Origin: Candidatus Nanoarchaeia archaeon
Lineage (GTDB): Archaea > Nanoarchaeota > Nanoarchaeia > SCGC-AAA011-G17 > JAFCDX01
Direction: 5' to 3'
Length of the DNA stretch: 7,310 bases
Assembly: GCA_028717785.1 (NCBI GenBank)
Contig: JAQUND010000079.1
Coordinates: 1 to 7,310 of the forward strand
The notes beneath the pieces are model-generated. The model made no database searches. It had not been told where the DNA came from and saw only the letters and a list, made by a program, of their open reading frames with translations. The position numbers were made by a program, and so were the translations under genes. Shown here piece after piece: positions 1 to 5,414 of this stretch (position 1 is the stretch's first letter; each line of letters begins with the position of its first letter).

Positions 1-2
1 AT

Positions 3-206
3 GTTCCAAAACCAGAATCAAGATTTGCTATTGTTGATGGCAAAGAATTGATGTTTATGGCTTTGAATGATGAAGAAGTTCATCCAAGTTACGATGTTGG
101 AATTTGGGTAAATACACCTTATTTCGCTAATGCACTTCAAAATATGTTTGAAGCAACATGGAATAAGTTAGAAGATCATTCTAAAGCAGCAGCAAAAATC
201 AAATAG
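3..206 (+). CDS. TrmB-family transcriptional regulator, C-terminal fragment (5' end outside window)
   Basis: Only the last 67 codons are present, read in the frame beginning at base 3 and ending with TAG at 204-206. The frame is open to the window edge, so the start lies upstream. The visible protein reads RFAIVDGKELMFMAL, then EVHPSYDVGIWVNTPYFANAL, and ends in a charged Ala/Lys tail. From family knowledge, this pattern (a conserved 'VDGKE' strand, then 'GxWVNTPYFA' and a final Trp-containing helix) matches the C-terminal effector domain of archaeal TrmB-like regulators. Those proteins join an N-terminal winged helix to a phospholipase-D-like or sugar-sensing domain. The DNA-binding half is not visible, so target and ligand cannot be inferred. 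The two other forward frames hit stops within 50 bases, which supports this frame. Confidence 0.7.
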   Translation, partial: VPKPESRFAIVDGKELMFMALNDEEVHPSYDVGIWVNTPYFANALQNMFEATWNKLEDHSKAAAKIK

Positions 207-207
207 A

Positions 208-221
208 TTTTTGTTTTTTTT
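208..221 (+). terminator. T-rich terminator after the TrmB-family gene
   Basis: Right after the TAG stop the plus strand has five T's, one G, then eight T's. Archaeal RNA polymerase terminates at oligo-T on the non-template strand without needing a hairpin, so this is a good candidate terminator. It lies in the 17-bp gap between two convergent genes. No hairpin was seen upstream of it. Confidence 0.55.
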
Positions 222-223
222 CT

Positions 224-1291
224 TTATTTATTTTTATATATTTTTGTTAACTTAACACTTCTCTCTTTTACAATCTGTGTTTTTAATGGTTTTAATTTAG
301 CTGCAACAGTTCCGGGACGAGCTCCAAATCTAGAAATATTTAACACTTCAGGTTTTATTTTTTTAATTAATTCTATAGTTTTATCAAAATCTTCTTCTGT
401 TTCAGTAGGATAACCAACAATAATATCGGTACTAATACTAATATTTTTTATATTCTTTCTAAATTTATTAACAATATTAACAAAATCTTTTATTTTATAA
501 TTTCTATTCATTTCTTTTAAAACTTTATCAGAACCAGATTGAACTGGAATATGAATAAATTTGATTACTTTATCATTTTTATATAACTCAATTAATTCAT
601 CTATATTTTCAATGTTAGCAGGATTCATCATTCCAATTCTTATTTTAAAATTTCCTTCTATAGAAATAATTTTTTTAAGTAAATTAACTAAATTTGTATT
701 AATATCTTTACCATAATCAGAATTATTTGTAGAACTAATATTAAATAATTTAATTCCTTTCTTTAAATAATTTTTAATTTCATTTAGTATTTCATCTTCA
801 GAATAAGATTGAATATTTCCCTTAGCAAGTTTAGTCCCACAGAACGAACAGTTATTTGTACAACCTGAAGAAATCTGAATAGTAACTATGTCCTTAATTA
901 ATTTTGGTAATCCTAGTTTAGATTCTTTTTTCTTACCTAAATAATATCTTACATTATTATTAACTAAATCGTTAACTGCATTCAAAATATTACTAACATT
1001 ATAAGTATTAACTAAAACAGCTTTAGGAAATGATTTTTTACAATACTCTGTTTCAGATTCAGGCATGCAGCCTGCAATTATTAATTTTTTATTCAAATAA
1101 GCATTTTTTAATTGATTTAAAATTTTATTAACAGTAACGGGTTTTACAACGCAAGTTCCAATAATTACGATATCTGATTTATTAATTGAATTAACAATTT
1201 CAAAATTATTTTTAATTAAAATTCCTTTTACTATAGATTCATCATCTAGATTAGCTTGGCAGCCATAAAACTTTACAAATATCTTAACCAT
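224..1291 (-). CDS. tRNA N6-threonylcarbamoyladenosine (t6A37) methylthiotransferase, e-MtaB/CDKAL1 type, lacking TRAM domain
   Basis: Radical-SAM methylthiotransferase predicted to add a methylthio group to t6A at position 37 of tRNAs reading ANN codons. The 355-aa protein has the N-terminal MTTase domain with the three cysteines for the auxiliary 4Fe-4S cluster: C11 (YGCQAN), C47 (GTCVV) and C75 (AGCMPE). The radical-SAM CxxxCxxC motif is C144, C148, C151 (GCTNNCSFCGTKLAKG), of the archaeal/eukaryotic rather than bacterial MiaB form. Further family motifs are DYGKDINTNL, HIPVQSGSD, STDIIVGYPTETEEDF and SRFGARPGTVAAKL. The protein stops just after the radical-SAM domain (KERSVKLTKIYKNK), where relatives of about 420 aa continue into an RNA-binding TRAM domain of about 60 residues. 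The start ATG (complement of 1289-1291) gives MVKIFVKFYGC, the expected N-terminus. It is divergent from pdaD, with a probable shared TATA box. Confidence in family is high; in the exact substrate, moderate. Confidence 0.92.
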   Translation of the reverse strand: MVKIFVKFYGCQANLDDESIVKGILIKNNFEIVNSINKSDIVIIGTCVVKPVTVNKILNQLKNAYLNKKLIIAGCMPESETEYCKKSFPKAVLVNTYNVSNILNAVNDLVNNNVRYYLGKKKESKLGLPKLIKDIVTIQISSGCTNNCSFCGTKLAKGNIQSYSEDEILNEIKNYLKKGIKLFNISSTNNSDYGKDINTNLVNLLKKIISIEGNFKIRIGMMNPANIENIDELIELYKNDKVIKFIHIPVQSGSDKVLKEMNRNYKIKDFVNIVNKFRKNIKNISISTDIIVGYPTETEEDFDKTIELIKKIKPEVLNISRFGARPGTVAAKLKPLKTQIVKERSVKLTKIYKNK

Positions 1292-1313
1292 ACTAAATTA
1301 CAAAATAAATATA

Positions 1314-1321
1314 TTTATAAA
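1314..1321. promoter_or_regulatory. Shared palindromic TATA box (TTTATAAA) for the methylthiotransferase and pdaD
   Basis: The 52-bp gap between the two divergent start codons contains TTTATAAA, a perfect self-complementary 8-mer. Its centre lies 26.5 bp from the A of the pdaD ATG (1344) and 26.5 bp from the A of the methylthiotransferase ATG (1291). Archaeal TBP boxes sit about 26 bp upstream of transcription starts, so one box could start leaderless mRNAs in both directions. It overlaps a 14-bp AT palindrome, ATAAATATATTTAT (1305-1318). The spacing is read from the sequence; bidirectional use is inferred. Confidence 0.6.
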
Positions 1322-1343
1322 TAAAACTAATTGAAAATAAAAC

Positions 1344-1931
1344 ATGAATTTTGTACCTCAAAAAATATTCTTAACTAAAGGAGTAGGATTTCATAAGGAT
1401 AAACTGGCTAGTTTTGAATTGGCTTTAAGAAATGCTGGTATTGAAAAATGTAATTTAGTTAATGTTTCTTCAATCTTTCCACCTCAATGTAAAATGGTTA
1501 CAAAAGAAGAGGGATTGAAAAAATTACATCCAGGTCAAATTACTTTTTGTGTTTTAGCAAGAGAAACAACAAATGAACCAAATAGATTAGTTTCAGCTGC
1601 AATTGGGTTAGCAGTTCCTTCAGAACCTGAACAATATGGTTATCTATCAGAACATCATGGTTTTGGTGAAACTGAAAAAAAAGCTGGAGAATATGCTGAA
1701 GATTTAGCTGCTACAATGTTAGCAACAACTCTTGGAATAGAATTTAATGAAGATGCAGCTTGGGATGAAAGAGAACAGGTATACAAGGCTAGTGGGAAGG
1801 TTTTTAAAACAAAAAACATCTGTCAATCAGCAGAAGCAGATAAAGATGGTAAGTGGACAACTGTAGTTGCTGTAGCCGTATTTATCCCAGCAGAAGAAAA
1901 TGGAACCCATTCAACCGATAAAAATAACTAA
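1344..1931 (+). CDS. pdaD: Pyruvoyl-dependent arginine decarboxylase
   Basis: Decarboxylates arginine to agmatine, the entry step of archaeal polyamine synthesis. The 195-aa proenzyme has the self-cleavage site [11 protein letters not shown]. By family knowledge, cleavage between S42 and S43 gives a beta chain of about 42 residues and an alpha chain whose N-terminal serine becomes the pyruvoyl cofactor. Other conserved features are [18 protein letters not shown] (62-79), the [12 protein letters not shown] segment (98-109), which carries acidic residues of the active-site region, and the Lys-Trp-Thr-Thr-Val-Val strand near the C-terminus. Length is near the family's usual 160-195 aa, with a polar tail of about 14 residues after VFIPAEE. 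That tail is encoded where the gene overlaps dys. The ATG at 1344 gives the usual short N-terminus and sits 26.5 bp from a TATA box, consistent with a leaderless mRNA. Sampled G+C (about 37%) exceeds that of its neighbours. Confidence 0.94.
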   Translation: MNFVPQKIFLTKGVGFHKDKLASFELALRNAGIEKCNLVNVSSIFPPQCKMVTKEEGLKKLHPGQITFCVLARETTNEPNRLVSAAIGLAVPSEPEQYGYLSEHHGFGETEKKAGEYAEDLAATMLATTLGIEFNEDAAWDEREQVYKASGKVFKTKNICQSAEADKDGKWTTVVAVAVFIPAEENGTHSTDKNN

Positions 1932-2802
1932 AGGAATGAAAGTAACTGAGTTAGTTAATTCTTTGTCAAATTGTGGATTTAATGCAAATAAAATTTCTAA
2001 AGCCGTTGATATTTTAAAAGAAGCTAAAAAAGAAAAGTGTACTGTATTTTTTGGATTTGCTGGAGCAATGGTACCAGCTGGAATGAAACAAGTAGTTATT
2101 GATATGATCAATGATAATACAATTAATGTTTTAGTTACAACTGGTGCTAATATGACTCATGATTTAATTGAAGCATTAGGACATAAACATTACCAAGGAA
2201 ATGCAAATATTAATGATGCTGAATTACATAAAAAAAATATAGATAGAATTTATGATGTTTTTATGAAATCTGAAGTTTATCAAGATTTAGAAGTATTTTT
2301 TGATAAAAATTTTGATAGTTTAAAAGATAAAACAACAATAAAAGAATTTTTATGGGAAATTGGAAAAATAATAAATAAAAATGATTGTATTTTAACCGCT
2401 TGTTACAAGAAAAAAGTTCCAGTATTTTGTCCTGCTTTAAGTGATTCTGGAATTGGATTAATGATTTGGAATAATTTAGTTAAAAATAAAAAAATTAGTT
2501 TTAATGAATTTGAAGATCTAAAAGAAATGTTAGATTTAGCTTGGACAGAAAAGAAAAAAGCAATTTTATACGTTGGTGGTGGAGTTCCTAAAAATTATAT
2601 TCAACAAGCAATGCAATTTTCAAGTCCTGCATTATATGGAATACAAATAACAACTGATAGACCTGAATATGGTGGTTCTTCTGGAGCAGAATTAAAAGAA
2701 GGAATTTCTTGGGGTAAAATGAGCGAGAAAGGAAAATTTGTTAATGTTTATTGTGATGCAACAATTGCTTTACCTATAATTTATGCTGGTTTTAAAGGAT
2801 AG
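1900..2802 (+). CDS. dys: Deoxyhypusine synthase
   Basis: Transfers the aminobutyl group of spermidine, using NAD, to a lysine of translation factor aIF5A, the first step of hypusine formation. The 300-aa protein shows the family path: [14 protein letters not shown] at the N-terminus, [14 protein letters not shown] (50-63) and [17 protein letters not shown] (79-95) in the NAD/substrate region. These are followed by [10 protein letters not shown] (177-186), [15 protein letters not shown] (222-236), and [19 protein letters not shown]273 in the last motif matches the catalytic lysine that forms the enzyme-substrate imine. The ATG at 1900 is preferred over M13 because PIKITKG resembles the conserved N-terminus. 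The gene starts 32 bp inside pdaD in another frame and has no clear Shine-Dalgarno sequence, suggesting coupled translation from one mRNA. Pairing with pdaD links polyamine supply to polyamine use. No aIF5A gene lies in the window. Confidence 0.95.
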   Translation: MEPIQPIKITKGMKVTELVNSLSNCGFNANKISKAVDILKEAKKEKCTVFFGFAGAMVPAGMKQVVIDMINDNTINVLVTTGANMTHDLIEALGHKHYQGNANINDAELHKKNIDRIYDVFMKSEVYQDLEVFFDKNFDSLKDKTTIKEFLWEIGKIINKNDCILTACYKKKVPVFCPALSDSGIGLMIWNNLVKNKKISFNEFEDLKEMLDLAWTEKKKAILYVGGGVPKNYIQQAMQFSSPALYGIQITTDRPEYGGSSGAELKEGISWGKMSEKGKFVNVYCDATIALPIIYAGFKG

Positions 2803-2805
2803 ATT

Positions 2806-2813
2806 TTTAAATA
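2806..2813 (+). promoter_or_regulatory. Candidate TATA box for the 171-aa gene
   Basis: TTTAAATA lies within TTTTTAAATAAAAG, just after the dys stop codon. Applying the ~26.5-bp rule seen elsewhere here, transcription would begin near base 2836, at the foot of the hairpins described next, leaving a leader of about 41 nt. A second weaker candidate, TTATAAAG (2831-2838), would place the start near 2861. Neither gives a leaderless transcript, and read-through from dys is also possible. Confidence 0.35.
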
Positions 2814-2837
2814 AAAGATAACTAGATTAATTATAAA

Positions 2838-2865
2838 GAGGTAGGAAACCTCTAGATTTCTAGAG
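2838..2865 (+). promoter_or_regulatory. Two overlapping, mutually exclusive hairpins in the leader of the 171-aa gene
   Basis: Stem A pairs GAGGT (2838-2842) with ACCTC (2848-2852) around the loop AGGAA. Stem B pairs CTCTAG (2850-2855) with CTAGAG (2860-2865) around the loop ATTT. They share CTC at 2850-2852, so only one can form at a time. GAGGT is the archaeal Shine-Dalgarno core and ACCTC its complement, but no ATG, GTG or TTG follows within normal distance; the ATG is 34 nt further on. This could be an RNA switch, a protein-binding leader, or an end-processing structure of the pdaD-dys mRNA. The pairing is seen directly; function is unknown. Confidence 0.4.
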
Positions 2866-2876
2866 TTAAAATAAAA

Positions 2877-3392
2877 ATGAAAAATAATATTATTGGTATT
2901 GTACCAAATAAAAATGAAAAAAAGATAAAAGAAGGAATCAAATTAAATAGAAATTTAGTACATAATTGTGAATTCGCACTAATTGATTACCATAATTTAT
3001 TATTAAAAACTTCATTAGAAAATGAATTATATGATTTAATTATCTTTTATAACATTGTTGAAAATACAAATAATAATATTTGTGTTGCTTCTTATGAAAT
3101 AAGAAATAAATTTGATACTTTATTTTTAATACCATTTAATCCTGCAGGAGAAATAATGCATAATAGGGATGTGATTCTAGAAAAATTATATTTAAAAACA
3201 TTATTAGAATCAAATATAAATGGAATTGTACTTACAGATTCAACTGATGAATCTTTTTTAATGAATATAGTTAGAGATATGATTGCTGGAAAAGAGGAAT
3301 ATTCTAAAATAAAACATAAAATTAAAGATCAAAGAGATTTTCTTGTTTACAAACCAGATTTTACTGAACAAGGTTATAAAGATCAAATATAA
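2877..3392 (+). CDS. Hypothetical protein (171 aa), unrecognised
   Basis: I do not recognise this protein. It begins MKNNIIGIVPNKNEKKI and alternates predicted beta strands (NIIGIVP, YDLIIFYNIV, ICVASYEI, TLFLIPF, GIVLTD) with helices (LEKLYLKTLLES, SFLMNIVRDMIAG). This looks like a soluble alpha/beta fold of about 140 residues followed by a charged tail (KIKHKIKDQRDFLVYKPDF). There is no signal peptide, membrane segment, cysteine cluster or P-loop. The ATG at 2877 is the only sensible start, because an in-frame TAG lies at 2853-2855. Codon and base use match the AT-rich neighbours, which supports a real gene. It follows dys after 74 bp containing two hairpins, and its last 10 bp overlap the 3' end of rli1 on the other strand. 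A TIM-barrel-like or nucleotide-binding fragment is possible, but nothing visible decides it. Confidence 0.75.
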   Translation: MKNNIIGIVPNKNEKKIKEGIKLNRNLVHNCEFALIDYHNLLLKTSLENELYDLIIFYNIVENTNNNICVASYEIRNKFDTLFLIPFNPAGEIMHNRDVILEKLYLKTLLESNINGIVLTDSTDESFLMNIVRDMIAGKEEYSKIKHKIKDQRDFLVYKPDFTEQGYKDQI

Positions 3393-5149
3393 TAATAATT
3401 ACCTGTTTGTCTTTGTTCTCTATCTAATTGTGATCCTAATTTATTTATTCTTGGTCTATTAGTTGAAGGATCTTTTCTATAAGTAATATCTAACATTTTT
3501 AAAATTTTATTCATTCCTTCTCTTTTTGTTAGAACTTCATTAACTAATCCTTTTTTACCTGGAACCCCTTCAAAAACTAACATAGAATCAGCTAAATGAT
3601 CTATGAATTGAATATCGTGATCTACAACTATAGCAGTTATTTCTTTTTTAATTACAAATTCTTTTATTACTTCAGCAACATTTAATCTATCTTCAACATC
3701 AATAAACGCTGAAGGTTCGTCCATTAAAACTAATTTTGTATTTCCAGATAAATTTGCAGCAATATGAACTTTTTGTAATTCACCACCAGATAAATCTTTT
3801 AAATTATTCATTAAAATTGCTTGAATATTTAATTTTTTTAAAATATTTTGTTCATACCATCCAGAAGAAAATTCAGCGCCTGCTTTTTCTTTTAAATAAT
3901 CTATAACTTTTTTATCCATTGATTCAAGAGATTGTTTTTTATAAGAAATATCTTTAATTTCAACTTTATTTGTATCAGAATCAAGATTACCTGAAAGTAA
4001 ATTTAAGAATGTACTTTTACCAAGGCCATTTGCACCCATAATACATAATACTTCTCCTTTATGTAATTCCAATTGATTAACATTTAAAGAAAAATTACTA
4101 AATTTTTTTGATAATTCTGGAATTTCAAATAATACTTCTTCACTAAAGGTTTTTCCTAAACTTGAATCAAAGAATTTAATTTGATAATCTCTAAATCTTA
4201 TATTTTCACTATCTAATTTACCTTCTAAATATTCATTAATTCCACGTCTAACTGATTTAGACTGAGAAAAGATACCATAACAACTTGGTTCTCCGTAAAC
4301 AATTTGTATTTCATCAGAAATATAATCTAATGTAGCAAGATCATGTTCAATAACTATTACAGCTGCATTTTCTGTTTCAACAATTTCACGTATTAATTTA
4401 GCTATTTTTATTCTATAAGTAATATCTAAGAAAGATGAAGGTTCATCAAAATAATAAACATCAGCTTTTTTTATTGCTGCTGCAATAATTGCAACTCTTT
4501 GTAATTCTCCACCAGATAATTGTCCAAATTCTCTATCTTTTATATTATCTATTTCTAATTCTTTAATTAATTTTGATAGTATATTACGTTCATCAATATT
4601 TTTTAATAAATCAATTACTTTTCCTTTAAACACTTCTGGAAGTAATTCTATTCTTTGGGGTTTATAAGAAATTTTTATTTTTTTACTAAATAGTTTTGTA
4701 AAGTAATCAGCTAACCAACTTGTTGAGTATTTTTTAATTAGATCTTCATTTGAAGGAGGATTATTATAATTTCCTAGATTAGGCTTAATATTTCCAGCTA
4801 AAATACCAAGAGCAGTTGATTTACCTATTCCATTTCTTCCTATTATCCCAATAATTGTATTCTTTTTAACAAATGGCAAGGAAAATAATTCAAATGCATT
4901 TTCTCCATATCTATGAATTGGATCTTCTTTTAATTCTTCAGGAAGATTTAAAACTGAAATTGCTTGATAAGGACATCTATGAGCACATATTCCACAACCA
5001 TTACATAAAAGTTCATCTATTCTTGCTTTAGTACTTACTTCTGTAATACAATCTCTTTCTGCTCTATTTATGGGACATACTGTTGCACAAAGGAAATTAC
5101 ATTTATTTAAATTACATTTATCCTTCTTGATTATTGCTATTCTTGTCAT
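3383..5149 (-). CDS. rli1: Ribosome recycling ATPase ABCE1/Rli1
   Basis: Splits post-termination 70S ribosomes together with aRF1/aPelota and occupies the small subunit. At 588 aa it is full length, with the complete ABCE1 order. The N-terminal 4Fe-4S domain has C12, C17, C21, C25 and C49, C52, C55, C59, plus an extra C34. NBD1 has Walker A GRNGIGKST (K110), YKPQ, signature LSGGELQR (211-218), Walker B with D235/E236 and H-loop H269. The helix-loop-helix insertion lies around 145-160. NBD2 has Walker A GANGLGKST (K378), YKKQ, signature LSGGELQK (453-460), Walker B D477/E478 and H-loop H511. The hinge and the typical C-terminus (NRPRINKLGSQLDREQ, then GNYYY) are present. No catalytic residue is missing. 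The start ATG (5149) gives MTRIAIIKKDKC, as expected, and lies 27.5 bp from the centre of a palindromic TATA box shared with a divergent zinc-ribbon gene. The stop TGA lies inside the end of the convergent 171-aa gene. Confidence 0.98.
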   Translation of the reverse strand: MTRIAIIKKDKCNLNKCNFLCATVCPINRAERDCITEVSTKARIDELLCNGCGICAHRCPYQAISVLNLPEELKEDPIHRYGENAFELFSLPFVKKNTIIGIIGRNGIGKSTALGILAGNIKPNLGNYNNPPSNEDLIKKYSTSWLADYFTKLFSKKIKISYKPQRIELLPEVFKGKVIDLLKNIDERNILSKLIKELEIDNIKDREFGQLSGGELQRVAIIAAAIKKADVYYFDEPSSFLDITYRIKIAKLIREIVETENAAVIVIEHDLATLDYISDEIQIVYGEPSCYGIFSQSKSVRRGINEYLEGKLDSENIRFRDYQIKFFDSSLGKTFSEEVLFEIPELSKKFSNFSLNVNQLELHKGEVLCIMGANGLGKSTFLNLLSGNLDSDTNKVEIKDISYKKQSLESMDKKVIDYLKEKAGAEFSSGWYEQNILKKLNIQAILMNNLKDLSGGELQKVHIAANLSGNTKLVLMDEPSAFIDVEDRLNVAEVIKEFVIKKEITAIVVDHDIQFIDHLADSMLVFEGVPGKKGLVNEVLTKREGMNKILKMLDITYRKDPSTNRPRINKLGSQLDREQRQTGNYYYI

Positions 5150-5172
5150 TTAAAATTTCTTAATAATAATCT

Positions 5173-5180
5173 TTATATAA
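5173..5180. promoter_or_regulatory. Shared palindromic TATA box (TTATATAA) for rli1 and the zinc-ribbon gene
   Basis: The 51-bp gap between these divergent genes holds CTTTATATAAG, with the perfect palindrome TTATATAA at its core. Its centre is 27.5 bp from the rli1 start and 24.5 bp from the zinc-ribbon start. That is the right distance for leaderless transcripts in both directions, and no second TATA-like element is evident. The layout nearly duplicates the one at 1292-1343. Confidence 0.6.
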
Positions 5181-5200
5181 GTTTTTATTAATGGATATAT

Positions 5201-5323
5201 ATGGTAAAATGCTCAAAATGTGGTAAAAACATAGAAACTACTTTTCTAGAAAAATTCCAAGGAACATTTATTGGAAAGTACAAAAAGAAAAAAGCAATTT
5301 GTAGTAATTGTCAAAAAGAATAA
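5201..5323 (+). CDS. Small zinc-ribbon protein (40 aa)
   Basis: This short frame encodes 40 residues beginning MVKCSKCGKNIETTFLEK. It has two CxxC knuckles, C4/C7 (KCSKCGK) and C34/C37 (ICSNCQK), separated by 26 residues that include a basic run KYKKKKA. That is the pattern of a minimal zinc ribbon able to bind RNA or a ribosomal/transcription partner. The ATG at 5201 lies 24.5 bp from a TATA box, consistent with a leaderless mRNA. An ATG at 5191 in another frame gives only 11 codons. The gene is divergent from rli1 and ends 4 nt before a tRNA, suggesting a role near translation. I cannot name a family. Evidence that it is a real gene is the paired cysteines, promoter spacing and lack of wasted space. 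Confidence 0.72.
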   Translation: MVKCSKCGKNIETTFLEKFQGTFIGKYKKKKAICSNCQKE

Positions 5324-5395
5324 TCCTGCCTCTGTAGCTCAGTCTGGTAGAGTAGCGCTTTCGTAAAGCGAAGATCGCAGGTCCAAATCCTGCCT
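5322..5395 (+). repeat. 10-bp direct repeat AATCCTGCCT at both ends of the tRNA
   Basis: AATCCTGCCT occurs at 5322-5331, spanning the zinc-ribbon stop codon and the tRNA 5' end. It recurs at 5386-5395, covering the end of the T loop, the 3' T-stem strand and the start of the 3' acceptor strand. The first copy could pair with the 5' T-stem strand GCAGG and compete with correct folding of the precursor. It may be chance or a trace of recombination within the tRNA. Confidence 0.4.
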
Positions 5396-5401
5396 GAGGC
5401 T
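5328..5401 (+). tRNA. tRNA-Thr (anticodon CGT), with unusual features
   Basis: A 74-nt cloverleaf: acceptor 5328-5334 with 5394-5400, D arm GCTC/GAGT with GG in the loop, anticodon arm 5355-5371, 5-nt variable loop, and T stem GCAGG/CCTGC. The anticodon CGT (5362-5364, flanked by T33 and A37) reads the threonine codon ACG. G1-C72, C2-G71 and discriminator T73 fit archaeal threonine tRNAs. CCA is not encoded and there is no intron. Odd points: the T loop reads TCCAAAT, with C in place of the nearly universal T55; T6-T67 is a mismatch; and G27-A43 is a mismatch. No TATA box lies at the right distance upstream, so it is probably released from a transcript shared with the zinc-ribbon gene 4 nt before it. 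It is most likely functional, but a decaying copy is possible. Confidence 0.88.
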
Positions 5402-5414
5402 TTAAACTAATTTA

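Noticed and set aside
207..223. Frameshift that would restore a TRAM domain to the methylthiotransferase
   Set aside because: The minus-strand frames beyond the stop cross T/A-rich DNA and the TrmB tail without any TRAM-like pattern.
1911..2111. Minus-strand 66-codon open frame within dys
   Set aside because: Antisense shadow of a highly conserved enzyme region.
2838..2865. Hairpins read as an intrinsic terminator of the pdaD-dys operon
   Set aside because: No T-tract follows (the downstream bases are GTTAAAATAAAA), so a terminator is less likely than a leader structure, though not excluded as a processing site.
5191..5226. Alternative ATG at 5191 upstream of the zinc-ribbon gene
   Set aside because: It is in a different frame and stops after 11 codons.
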